Source of the DNA: Treponema bryantii
GTDB taxonomy: Bacteria; Spirochaetota; Spirochaetia; Treponematales; Treponemataceae
Assembly: GCF_036492245.1 (NCBI RefSeq)
Contig: NZ_AP025286.1
Span: 868,001-932,000 of the forward strand
Length of the DNA stretch: 64,000 nucleotides
Direction of reading: 5' to 3'
This document shows, in pieces, positions 1-8,742 of this stretch. The notes under the pieces were generated by a model. It was not told the origin of the DNA. It saw nothing but the letters and a program-made list of their open reading frames with translations, and ran no database searches. The first letter of the stretch is position 1. Every line of letters begins with the position of its first letter. The translations under genes and the position numbers were made by a program.

Positions 1-523
1 CAGTCAGATAGTCGATGTTTACCAGAGTTCCAACTTCATCCTTAGCTTCGAGAGAATCTCCAACTGCAACATCGAGATCTGCAATAATTCCATCAAAGGT
101 TGCAGTAACCTTGCGGTCTTCAACTTTCTGCAGCAGCGAATTCCGCTCCGTTTCCAGCAGCCTCAACTCACGCGCCGAGGCGGTCAACTTCTTAGTTGCC
201 ATGTTGTATTCCTGCTTTTCGAGGTTGTAAAGCTGCTCCGAATCATCCAGCTGAATGATGATATCGCCTTTCTTTACTTTATCACCGGCCTTTACATAAA
301 CCGCAGTAACAGTACCCGCACTGCGAGCCTGAAGAGTCTGTTCCTGAGCTGCAGCAACAGTACCTGAGATTTCGATTATATTTTCATAAGTCTCAACATT
401 TGCTGTATAGAAAACCTTTTCAGTTCCAGAAGAACTTAAAAGAGTTTTTAGTAAAACAAGCCCAATACCAATTACTACCAGAACGGCAGCGCAGATTATT
501 ATGATTTTAATTTTCTTTTTCAT
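1..523 (-). CDS. HlyD/MacA-type periplasmic adaptor, C-terminal part cut by window edge
   Basis: Translating the minus strand from the ATG at 523 gives an open frame to the window edge, about 174 residues. It starts with a basic N-terminus and one hydrophobic helix, followed by the biotinyl-lipoyl halves typical of membrane fusion proteins: an AGDKVKKGD turn, a coiled-coil hairpin around YNLEKQEYNMATKKLTA, then TATFDGIIADLDVAVGDSL. Such adaptors link an inner-membrane transporter to a TolC channel across the periplasm. The start codon overlaps the stop of the TolC-like gene (ATGA), which implies translational coupling and a shared efflux system. The transporter subunit would lie beyond the left edge. 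From memory, Treponema pallidum has a comparable TolC-adaptor-ABC order. Confidence 0.85.
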   Translation of the reverse strand, partial: MKKKIKIIIICAAVLVVIGIGLVLLKTLLSSSGTEKVFYTANVETYENIIEISGTVAAAQEQTLQARSAGTVTAVYVKAGDKVKKGDIIIQLDDSEQLYNLEKQEYNMATKKLTASARELRLLETERNSLLQKVEDRKVTATFDGIIADLDVAVGDSLEAKDEVGTLVNIDYLT

Positions 524-1965
524 TTTGTTACCTCGTTATCAGGAATAAAGTTCATAACAACATCATCGTTATACATAATCAAATCAATCTGATTCATTAC
601 TTTTTTTACGATATAAGAATTAAGATTTGTTTTTGCTGAAAGGTAATCGCTTTCGGTTGTAAAGCCCTGCTTATACATTGCAGCAAGATCTCTTTCCAGA
701 TCTTCATACATCAAAAGATTTTCTTGTACAGTTTTCTGTTCCCAGAGAAGTGAATCGAGCTTCTGCTGAGTTTCTACGATTAAGGTTTCGTAATCAATTT
801 CTGCAGTTTCTATTGCAAGCAGTTCCTGTTCCTCTGTAAGGGAATCCTGTTTTTTAGAAATTGTATTTTTACGGAATGTATTAGGATTGAGGCTGATACT
901 AAAATTGAGGGCAGGGTAGTTTGAAGTTCCACCTATAGGCATACTTACACCGGCTCCAAGTGAAAGCCCTCCGATGCTTCCTGTAAGTCCTGCATCAATT
1001 GAATCTGAATCAGTTGTTGAATTATCAAAGGTATAACCGGCTGTAGCAGAAAGCGAATAGTTCTTATTTGTGCTTCGCTCCATGATGTTAATCTTATAAG
1101 TCCATTTTGCACTTTCAATAGAAGTGTAGTTTTCCTTATCAAAATCAAGAATGTTCAGTGGTGTGCTTACTTCAATATCAGATGGAACCAGAGTCATAAG
1201 GTCTGTGTTATCATCTATCTGAATGTCATAACCACACTTTTTATAGAAGACAATAAAGTCATGGATAAAAGAATGCAGGCTGCTTTCAATATTGTGCTCG
1301 TCTGTAATTACTTTAAGTTCTGCTTTTCTGTAAGTAGAAGATGCTTTTGAATACCCCTGAATCTTTATTTTTTCAAATTCAAGAGTATCACTGTAAAGGT
1401 CTTCTTTTGCACTCATAATAGAGTTAATAGAAGAGAGAAGGGCTTTGAGTTCAGTATAGAATTCTTTTTCAGCTGAAAGAACCCGCTTGCCAAGTTTGCG
1501 TTCTGCTTCAATAACAGAGCGTTCTGCTTTTAAAAGGGAGATCTTGTTTGTAAGAGCTGAAGAGGAAATAATGTCTACTCCAAGTGAAACTGAAGTATCA
1601 GAAATTGAAGTGTCATCAGTTGTGTAGTTTACATTTGTCTGAACTGATGCAGAAAGATTTGATGCCTGTGGAAGTTCTGCTTTTACAGAAGGTTTTGCAG
1701 ATATTGTAGTTCCGTCTTCTGAAAGTTTTATAGTTATGTTTCCACTTGCAAGACTAAAATCAAAACCTTTGTCGATTTTTGTAGCATCATAAGAAAGCTG
1801 TGTCTTTTTCGCAGCAATAGTAAGATTTTTTAGTTCGTAATCGTTTTCAATATATGAAAGTAGAAGTTGTGTTGTATCCGGCAAAGCTGTTGATGTTGTT
1901 TCAGCAGCGATGTTAAAGCCCAGAGTGCACAGTACTGTAATAATCAGCAGTTTCCTTTTAATCAT
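520..1965 (-). CDS. TolC-family outer membrane efflux protein
   Basis: 481 residues, close to the usual TolC/OEP length. A Sec signal peptide (MIKRKLLIITVLCTLGFNIAAE) is followed by two halves. Each half combines long amphipathic helices (around residues 150-230 and 370-450) with alternating Ser/Thr-rich beta segments, as expected for a beta-barrel plus alpha-helical tunnel. It would form the outer-membrane exit of the tripartite pump made with the adjacent adaptor. An AGGAG ribosome site lies just before the ATG. The gene follows the traB-like gene by about 100 bp and may have its own promoter there. The substrate cannot be told from sequence. Confidence 0.85.
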   Translation of the reverse strand: MIKRKLLIITVLCTLGFNIAAETTSTALPDTTQLLLSYIENDYELKNLTIAAKKTQLSYDATKIDKGFDFSLASGNITIKLSEDGTTISAKPSVKAELPQASNLSASVQTNVNYTTDDTSISDTSVSLGVDIISSSALTNKISLLKAERSVIEAERKLGKRVLSAEKEFYTELKALLSSINSIMSAKEDLYSDTLEFEKIKIQGYSKASSTYRKAELKVITDEHNIESSLHSFIHDFIVFYKKCGYDIQIDDNTDLMTLVPSDIEVSTPLNILDFDKENYTSIESAKWTYKINIMERSTNKNYSLSATAGYTFDNSTTDSDSIDAGLTGSIGGLSLGAGVSMPIGGTSNYPALNFSISLNPNTFRKNTISKKQDSLTEEQELLAIETAEIDYETLIVETQQKLDSLLWEQKTVQENLLMYEDLERDLAAMYKQGFTTESDYLSAKTNLNSYIVKKVMNQIDLIMYNDDVVMNFIPDNEVTK

Positions 1966-2063
1966 TAATATCTCCTGTTGTATCTACATATATAAAAATG
2001 GAAATTTGAAAAAAGGAAACAGGTTTTTGGTGAATCTAAGAAGACTCTTAATGATTCTTATTT

Positions 2064-3248
2064 TTACTTAAGATTCTGGAGAATTCCGATTATGTCTGCT
2101 CCACCGATGAATGTTCCGAGTGTACTTCCAAGAGAAGAAAGAATAAACACCAGAAGAGTTCTTAAAATACGGTTTCTATAGAAGCCTTTAAGAGAAGATA
2201 CATCTTCCTGAAGGTTTTCCATATCACTAACCTTTGGTTTACATACAATTGCCTGAACAATAGCTGTACAGAAACCAATTCCTATAAAAGGACAGAGGGA
2301 AGTAAATGGAGCTCCAACAAATCCAACGAGAATTGCCAGTGGATGTCCAAAGGCTACTGCTGTAAGAATTGCAGCCGGAATAGCATTCCAGAGGAACCAG
2401 GTAGAAAGAATCTGTGTTCCTGCATGAACTCCACCATATACAAAGCCTGCAATAATCAAACCGATAATACAAGCAGGAATTAACACTGCAAGAATTTTAC
2501 CAAAAATACCAGGCTTTGGAAGAACTTCAAGTTCCGCTACATTTGAAGAAGCCTGTCCGGCTCCGAGTTTTTCAAGATATGCCTGTACTCCAGGTAAGTG
2601 ACCTGCTCCAAGAACGGCAACAATATTATTACCTTCTGATTCCCAGATTTTTGAAGCAAGATACTGGTCTCTTTCATCTATTAAAACTTTCTTGATAACA
2701 GGCATGTAATCAGAAAGTTCATCCATCATAGAGTCCATTTCATTACGCTGCTTAAGCTTTTCAATTTCTTCTGGATCAACTTCTTCTTTGCTGAATGCGC
2801 TTGAAATAAGAGTTGCAAGAAGCTTGCATTTTCCCCAGAAACTGTTTTTGCCCCAGGCTCGTTTAAGGGTAATCTGAATAGGGCGGTCTACAAGAGTACA
2901 GCGGATATTGTTTTCTTCTGCTGCATTCATTGCCGCAATCATCTCATCACCTGGCTTTACACCGGCATTAAGACCCATTCTGCGCTGATATGAAGAAAGC
3001 ATGATATTTGCAAGCAGAAGGAATCCCTGCTTCTTTTTAAGAACCTTTACCAGGTCCAGCTGACTGTAACGTGACGGATTTTTAATAGAATCTGCACGTT
3101 TTTCATCAAGCTCTACGGCTACGCAGTCTGGCTGTATATTTTTTATAGTTTCAGTTACTTCTTCAACACTTTCTTTAGAAACGTGTGCTGTACCTACAAG
3201 TGTTATCTTGCGGCCATTAAAGTCCAGTTGAATCTGAGTCTGGCTCAT
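2064..3248 (-). CDS. TraB/GumN-family membrane protein
   Basis: The N-terminal domain carries the family signature near residues 19-22 (VGTAH) and a second conserved GAGHLPGV motif near residue 215. The C-terminal third holds several hydrophobic segments, including LAVLIPACIIGLIIAGFV, so the protein is probably an inner-membrane protein with a soluble TraB domain. TraB relatives are linked to pheromone shut-down in enterococci and resemble TIKI/EreA-type metal-dependent hydrolases; the activity in spirochaetes is unknown. I chose the ATG at 3248 because it overlaps the upstream stop codon (ATGA) and has GGGGA about 8 nt upstream. A start at 3263 adds only five residues and cannot be excluded. 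Confidence 0.85.
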   Translation of the reverse strand: MSQTQIQLDFNGRKITLVGTAHVSKESVEEVTETIKNIQPDCVAVELDEKRADSIKNPSRYSQLDLVKVLKKKQGFLLLANIMLSSYQRRMGLNAGVKPGDEMIAAMNAAEENNIRCTLVDRPIQITLKRAWGKNSFWGKCKLLATLISSAFSKEEVDPEEIEKLKQRNEMDSMMDELSDYMPVIKKVLIDERDQYLASKIWESEGNNIVAVLGAGHLPGVQAYLEKLGAGQASSNVAELEVLPKPGIFGKILAVLIPACIIGLIIAGFVYGGVHAGTQILSTWFLWNAIPAAILTAVAFGHPLAILVGFVGAPFTSLCPFIGIGFCTAIVQAIVCKPKVSDMENLQEDVSSLKGFYRNRILRTLLVFILSSLGSTLGTFIGGADIIGILQNLK

Positions 3249-4690
3249 TGCATCAATCCCCATTCGGCAATCCTGTATTCAAAGAACATAGGAGCCTTCA
3301 TACTTGTAACTTTAGCGTAATATTCTCTGGAGAGATCTTCCGCCTTGTTCAATTCATAATAAAGTCCCATGTAGAATAGCATTTTACCGCGGTTATTGCT
3401 ATTAGTTTCTTTTGTGATTTTTTGAATCAGATTTGATTCTGCATTTCTATTGTAAGCATCGTTATAGAATCGTACGAGATCATATTCAGTTGTTTTGTTA
3501 TCCAGTTTTTTAAGCTGTGCAGTAAGAACCTTTTTTGCTTCGAGAGGTTTATTGAGTTTGTACCAGCAGGCAGCAATCATAAGGCTATAGGCATAACTTG
3601 GGCTGTATTCATAAGTTTTAGTAAAGTATTTAATTGCATTTTCGTAATTCTTAGCATGGAATTCGAGAATAGCTGTAGATTCATATGCATAGAAATACTT
3701 TGGATTTGTTTCGATTACCTTATGATAGTTCTCGAGAGCTTCGTCAAACTGGCCTAAATCATCATAATTTCCGGCAAGATATGCATAGGCAAGGAAGTAT
3801 GATGGATCAAGTTCAACGGCCTTTTTCCATGCATTTGCTGCATCCTTAAATTTTCCCTGATAACGGAGATATGTACCGTAGTCCATCCAGTAATCGTAGT
3901 TGTTAGGATCATATTTAAGAGCCTGCTGTACGAACTTTGTAGCACGAAGATAGTTTTCATTATCATAAGCAAGTTTTCCCATGTAGGCGAGGGCAGCTGC
4001 ATTTTCAGGATCCTTGTCGAGGATTTTCTGGAAGTTGTCATTAGCTGATTTCAAATCATCTGTGTAGTAAGACATCTGAGCGTAGCCGAAAAGTGCGTCT
4101 GTATTCTCAGGATCTCCACGAAGTGCTTTTTTATATGAATCACGGGCCATTTTATACTTTTTGTTTACAGCATATTCCTCTGCTTTCTGAATATTTACAG
4201 AAGGATTGTATGGATCTGCTGCAAGAATACGGTCTGTTGATTCTTTGTATGCCTTTTTATCACCTTTTGCCCTGTTACACATAGCAATCAGTTCAAGTGC
4301 ATCCATGTTTTCAGGTTCAACTGCAAGAATTTCTTCTGCTATTGCAATTGCGTTTTCATACTGGCTGTCTGAAAAATAAAGAGCACCAAGAAGATTTTTT
4401 AGTTCAAGATCGTTCTTCAAAGAAGAAGGAATCTCATCAAAATGAGCTATTGCGCCTTTAGTATCTCCTTTTGCAAGCAGTGCTTTAAGCTGCTTTACGA
4501 ACTTTACGTTTGGAGGATCTTCCGGTTCCTTCTTTTTAGTTTCTTTTTTAGGTTCTGGAGTAGAAACTTCTGTTTTTGGAGTGGTGTCATCTGCAGGTTT
4601 TGAAGCACAACCTGTGATGAAGATAGTAGAGCTTAAAAGGGCTCCCGCAGCAAGAATCAGTACAATCTTAGAATTATTTTTCTTGATCAT
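3245..4690 (-). CDS. TPR-repeat lipoprotein
   Basis: 481 residues. The signal peptide ends in the lipobox ITGC (Cys near residue 28), followed by a Thr/Lys/Glu/Pro-rich linker and then at least nine tandem 34-residue TPR units from about residue 60. Typical cores are NAIAIAEEILAVEPENMDAL, ALFGYAQMSYYTDDLKSAND and AYAYLAGNYDDLGQFDEALE. It is predicted to be a membrane-anchored periplasmic scaffold for protein complexes; no enzymatic domain is visible. AAAGGAAAG precedes the start. It is transcribed away from the divergent gene at 4754 and its stop overlaps the traB-like start, so the two form one operon. Confidence 0.88.
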   Translation of the reverse strand: MIKKNNSKIVLILAAGALLSSTIFITGCASKPADDTTPKTEVSTPEPKKETKKKEPEDPPNVKFVKQLKALLAKGDTKGAIAHFDEIPSSLKNDLELKNLLGALYFSDSQYENAIAIAEEILAVEPENMDALELIAMCNRAKGDKKAYKESTDRILAADPYNPSVNIQKAEEYAVNKKYKMARDSYKKALRGDPENTDALFGYAQMSYYTDDLKSANDNFQKILDKDPENAAALAYMGKLAYDNENYLRATKFVQQALKYDPNNYDYWMDYGTYLRYQGKFKDAANAWKKAVELDPSYFLAYAYLAGNYDDLGQFDEALENYHKVIETNPKYFYAYESTAILEFHAKNYENAIKYFTKTYEYSPSYAYSLMIAACWYKLNKPLEAKKVLTAQLKKLDNKTTEYDLVRFYNDAYNRNAESNLIQKITKETNSNNRGKMLFYMGLYYELNKAEDLSREYYAKVTSMKAPMFFEYRIAEWGLMQ

Positions 4691-4715
4691 TCTTTTTACT
4701 TTCCTTTGTATATAG

Positions 4716-4744
4716 TTGAAATTAACCGAATCATTGGCTAAACT
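4716..4744 (+). promoter_or_regulatory. Sigma-70-type promoter with start codon 9 nt after the -10
   Basis: TTGAAA (4716-4721) and TAAACT (4739-4744) are separated by exactly 17 bp. The ATG of the next gene is at 4754, so transcription would begin a few bases before it. No Shine-Dalgarno sequence is present. Confidence 0.6.
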
Positions 4745-4753
4745 ATTAATACA

Positions 4754-6586
4754 ATGAGCATTCGGATATTAAAAAAAGCATTAGGACTGCTTATTGTCGA
4801 TATCGTTATTATCATCGGCATTTTTGTCCTGCAATTTAGAACAGATTCCAATATTATTAAAAAAATCGGAAACCTGCAGATTACCCTTGAAGCTATTGAT
4901 GAGCAGTCAGGTGTAATAGCCTATAAAAATAAGGCCAGACTTTCCTATAACGGTATCAATTTCTTTTTTGATGACCAGAATCCTGCTGTTATCACAAAGA
5001 AAGGCGTTGAATCTGCCGTTCAATTGCGAGATGTTCAACAGGAAGAACCACTCTCTATTACTTTAAACTTCACAGAAGGCGTAAAAGTTACGTTTGAACT
5101 GGCTTCTGAGGATCCAGCATCTTCTCTTGCTATTATTACTGATTTGCCGGATTCAGTTTCTGATTTTTCTATGCCTTACAATTATTCATCGAATATGAGC
5201 ATAGTAAAGGCAGAAAAAGACAGCCTTGTTCTTAGCGGAAAACGTAATGCGTGGGAACTTGCAGGTCATGCTGTAAATACCGGACACTTTGATTTTACCT
5301 CTCGTAATTCTGTTGCAACTTATTCTATTTATGATGCTAATCAGAAATTTACATTTGATGATATTATTGATAATCCTATTGCAAGTCTTTCTGAATATGC
5401 AAAGACAGTTTCGCAGTTTAAGCGGGATCTTATCAATGCCTTTGAAACAAATAACGTTGAATCAAATATCACAGAACAGGTAGCAGTTTCTTATGTTGCA
5501 GCACAGGCTGAATCAAGAAAATACACAAATGCTATTGAAAATGTTCCTGAAAGTATAAAGAAGAGCAAGCAGAGAACTTATCTTTCTGCACCATATTTCA
5601 ATACTCTTGAAGATATGAATAATAACCTTGAAAAGGTTATGAAAGAATATGAACGTCGAATTGCTGAAAGTGCCGACAGAGGAACTTTTGACTTATTTAC
5701 TGTTCATAAGATTTCTGATTTCATTTATCTGAATCCAAATCAGACTGTTGTAAAGAAACTGCTTACAAATGCAGCTGGTGCTGATCCATATAACCTTTCA
5801 ATTGCACAGATTTCTGGAATTATTCAGGTTTATGTAGATCTTATGAGTCTTTCACCGGATTATGCTTCAATTCTTGAGCCTATTCTTGATCCTTCAATTG
5901 AAAAAATTACAGAGGCATGTAAGTTTGAGGGTAATATACTGACTATTTCTGAAAATGATACCTTCCTTTCTGTAAATCAGGCTGTTGAAATCGGTATTGC
6001 ACTTTTGCGCTATGGTAGACTTACTGAGTCTGAAACTCTTGAAAAGGCTGGTTATGCAATTGTTAATTCTTACCTTTCAGAGAGTTCTTCATTCGATTTG
6101 CGTACTCTCAGTAATCTTTATCCGATTGTTGCATATAATAATACCTTCTATCCTCATTTTGAGAAGATTTATGATACAAATGGAAAGATTATCTGGGCAT
6201 GGACTTGTGCTAAGACAATCAGACTGGAACATGGTGTAGATCAGGATATTCTTACTATAGACTTCCCAGAGGGTGATACTCACTACATTATTATGAAGGG
6301 TATTCCTCAGTTCTACAGTATTTATATTTATGATATGGCATTCAGAACTGACCCTAGATTCGAAACTTATAATTCTTCCGGTTATGTATATAAGAAGCCT
6401 TCTGAAACTCTGCTCTTGAAATCACGTCATAAGACAGAATTTGAAAAGGTTCGTCTTGGATATCGTGCTCCAAAACCTGCTCCTGCAGTTGTAGTTGAAA
6501 CTAAACCTGCTGTAGTAGAAAATACAGAAGAAACTGAAAATACAGCAGAAGCACCTGCTGAAACTGAAGAAGAAAGCAACGAATAA
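4754..6586 (+). CDS. Membrane-anchored hypothetical protein, probably periplasmic
   Basis: 610 residues, family not recognised. One N-terminal hydrophobic helix (residues 8-27, LGLLIVDIVIIIGIFVLQF) precedes a long extracytoplasmic region that alternates beta-rich segments (residues 30-230) with helical ones (240-480). A second beta-rich segment (IYIYDMAFRTDPRFETYNSSGY) follows, and the chain ends in a low-complexity Pro/Glu/Thr tail (about 575-610). There is no lipobox, so the helix is probably an uncleaved anchor. The gene has its own promoter and meets the convergent phosphatase gene with only 5 bp between stops. It may be a treponeme-specific envelope protein; no function is proposed. Confidence 0.8.
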   Translation: MSIRILKKALGLLIVDIVIIIGIFVLQFRTDSNIIKKIGNLQITLEAIDEQSGVIAYKNKARLSYNGINFFFDDQNPAVITKKGVESAVQLRDVQQEEPLSITLNFTEGVKVTFELASEDPASSLAIITDLPDSVSDFSMPYNYSSNMSIVKAEKDSLVLSGKRNAWELAGHAVNTGHFDFTSRNSVATYSIYDANQKFTFDDIIDNPIASLSEYAKTVSQFKRDLINAFETNNVESNITEQVAVSYVAAQAESRKYTNAIENVPESIKKSKQRTYLSAPYFNTLEDMNNNLEKVMKEYERRIAESADRGTFDLFTVHKISDFIYLNPNQTVVKKLLTNAAGADPYNLSIAQISGIIQVYVDLMSLSPDYASILEPILDPSIEKITEACKFEGNILTISENDTFLSVNQAVEIGIALLRYGRLTESETLEKAGYAIVNSYLSESSSFDLRTLSNLYPIVAYNNTFYPHFEKIYDTNGKIIWAWTCAKTIRLEHGVDQDILTIDFPEGDTHYIIMKGIPQFYSIYIYDMAFRTDPRFETYNSSGYVYKKPSETLLLKSRHKTEFEKVRLGYRAPKPAPAVVVETKPAVVENTEETENTAEAPAETEEESNE

Positions 6587-6591
6587 GAATA

Positions 6592-8697
6592 TTAGATTTC
6601 TTCAATATAATCCTTAGAGTTCGAACGCTTAAGAACTATAAGGGTTATATCGTCTTTATATTTTTCATGTCCTATAAAATCAAAGAATTTGTCCATTATG
6701 CGGTTCATAATCATAATGGCACTTTCATGGTGATAATCCTGAAGAGTTTTGATGATTCTTTCTTTTGTGAAGTCCTTTCCACTGCTGTTAGTGCAGTCTG
6801 TAAGTCCATCTGTATAGCAGATAATGATATCATCTGGTGATGCACGGAAACTTATAGGAGGGAAGGAAACATCCAGACCTTCAACACCAAGAATACCGTA
6901 TTGCTTTTCATTTTCCGGCTTTAATTCGATAACTTTATTTTCCGCAGCGCTGTACAAGAGTGGATATGGATGTCCAGCGTTTGCAAATTCTACACTACAG
7001 ACATCTTTTTTATTAAATTCACTGAAGCGGAAAAGAAGACCTGTTATATAGTTTTCAACATCAACTTTTTCTTTTATATATGATTTATTGATATCCTTAA
7101 GAACGTTTGAAATTGATTCTTCCTGATTTTTTCCAGTAATAAAATGCTGGCTTATAATGCTTTTAGCAAGAATTGTCATGAGGCCAGCTGGAATACCATG
7201 ACCGGATACATCAAAAATTCCCATTCCGTCAAGAATGCCGTCTGAGAAGTAATAATCATAAAGGTCGCCGGAAACATTATTATCAACAGCATTATAGGAA
7301 ATCGCTAAATCCCAGCCGCGGAAAACCCTGTTTTTAGAAGGCAGGAAGTTCTTCTGAACATGGGCAACTGTTTCAAGCCCCTTTGAAAGTACATAGTTTG
7401 CTTCTGAAAGTTCTTTTGTTCTTATAGCTACAACATCTTCAAGATGATTTGTAAAGTCAGCGAGTTTAATATTAAGTTCGGTGTTATGCATATACATAGC
7501 GCCAAAACGAAGCAGAAGTGAACCAAGGAAGATGAAAAGAGTAATCTGCCAGCCATAAATCGTAAAGAAAGGCAGGTTAGGACTAAGATTTCCAAATTTT
7601 AGTACTGAATCAATGATTACGCCTGCAATAACAGGAGAAAAGCCTATGAATAAGAAAATGGCATCTTTTCTGTTTTCTTTATCAATAAGGGCTTTGATAA
7701 GCCGTGGGATACTGAAGGCAAATTGTATTGATGCAAAAAAATATAAGATAGGCATAAAATTATTAAGACTTTTTGTTGAAGTACGGGTAAAACCCCAGAT
7801 TAAGGGAATAATATATATAATAAGTCTTGCAATGATAATAGCAGGAGGATTTTTTTCCTTTAAGTATGCAATGATAAATGAATTTGCAAAATATATTGTT
7901 GTAGCAGAACCTCCATAAAGGAAAAGGCGAATTACCCATGTATAAGAAAGCCATGTCGGTTTTGCCCATAAAATCTCTGAAAGGAAGAAAGGAAGGAGGA
8001 ATAGAATGGTATTTAGATTTAATAGTGCGAAGAACAGATATACATTACGATTTTCATAATTTTTCATTACTACATAAAGGAAAATATAGATAAAGAAGAT
8101 TACGAGCATGATTGCGGCAAAAGAAAGAATAATCTTTGCATTAAAGAAATTAATTCTTTCGCTTGCAGTATAAATATCCGGACGCTCTCCAAGATACATT
8201 TTTGTTGCAACACTTCCGAAGGCATCTGGCCATACTTTTATGAGAACTGTATTTATTCCAACCTGATCAAGATTTGATTTAGAGAACATAAAGTACTGGC
8301 CGGTAAAGCCTGCACTGTTTGCAGCCGGAGGAAATTCTCCGTATTGTCTTATGCTTATATTATTTAAGAAAAGAAGATCTGCACCACGAATATAGCCGAT
8401 GTAAAGTCCAAGATCACGGTATCTAAGGTCTTCCGGAAGAACAAATTGTATTTTCAGCCAGATATAATTATCTTTATTTTCAAGAACCTTGATAAGGTTG
8501 CTCATATTTTTTTTGCTGAGAGGTTTAAAATCAAAGGTGAGTGGTAATACATCTCCAAGTTCATATTCTGGAGGTGTTTCAAGATATGATACAAAATTGG
8601 AAACGTCGTATCGTGCAGTTTTGTTATTACTGCTGCAGGCAGAGAAGGTGAATACTGTTATCAGAATGATAAAAACTGCTAAAACAGACCGTTTCAT
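6592..8697 (-). CDS. 7TM sensor SpoIIE/PP2C-family serine phosphatase
   Basis: 701 residues. A lipobox-like FSAC at about residue 21 ends the signal peptide. An extracytoplasmic beta domain (30-185, resembling 7TMR-DISM ligand domains) and seven transmembrane helices (about 190-400) follow. A short coiled coil (LEDVVAIRTKELSEANYVLS) leads to a SpoIIE phosphatase domain (450-690) with the expected metal-binding acids in SGDLYDYY, FDVSGHG, CYTDGLTD and KDDITLIV. Such enzymes dephosphorylate STAS anti-anti-sigma proteins in partner-switching pathways. A STAS gene occurs in this window at 46052, but a functional link is only a guess. The combination of lipobox and polytopic membrane domain is unusual. 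Confidence 0.88.
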   Translation of the reverse strand: MKRSVLAVFIILITVFTFSACSSNNKTARYDVSNFVSYLETPPEYELGDVLPLTFDFKPLSKKNMSNLIKVLENKDNYIWLKIQFVLPEDLRYRDLGLYIGYIRGADLLFLNNISIRQYGEFPPAANSAGFTGQYFMFSKSNLDQVGINTVLIKVWPDAFGSVATKMYLGERPDIYTASERINFFNAKIILSFAAIMLVIFFIYIFLYVVMKNYENRNVYLFFALLNLNTILFLLPFFLSEILWAKPTWLSYTWVIRLFLYGGSATTIYFANSFIIAYLKEKNPPAIIIARLIIYIIPLIWGFTRTSTKSLNNFMPILYFFASIQFAFSIPRLIKALIDKENRKDAIFLFIGFSPVIAGVIIDSVLKFGNLSPNLPFFTIYGWQITLFIFLGSLLLRFGAMYMHNTELNIKLADFTNHLEDVVAIRTKELSEANYVLSKGLETVAHVQKNFLPSKNRVFRGWDLAISYNAVDNNVSGDLYDYYFSDGILDGMGIFDVSGHGIPAGLMTILAKSIISQHFITGKNQEESISNVLKDINKSYIKEKVDVENYITGLLFRFSEFNKKDVCSVEFANAGHPYPLLYSAAENKVIELKPENEKQYGILGVEGLDVSFPPISFRASPDDIIICYTDGLTDCTNSSGKDFTKERIIKTLQDYHHESAIMIMNRIMDKFFDFIGHEKYKDDITLIVLKRSNSKDYIEEI

Positions 8698-8742
8698 CTA
8701 AAATAACAGTATAAACCATAATAGCAAAAAAAGCGAATTTAA

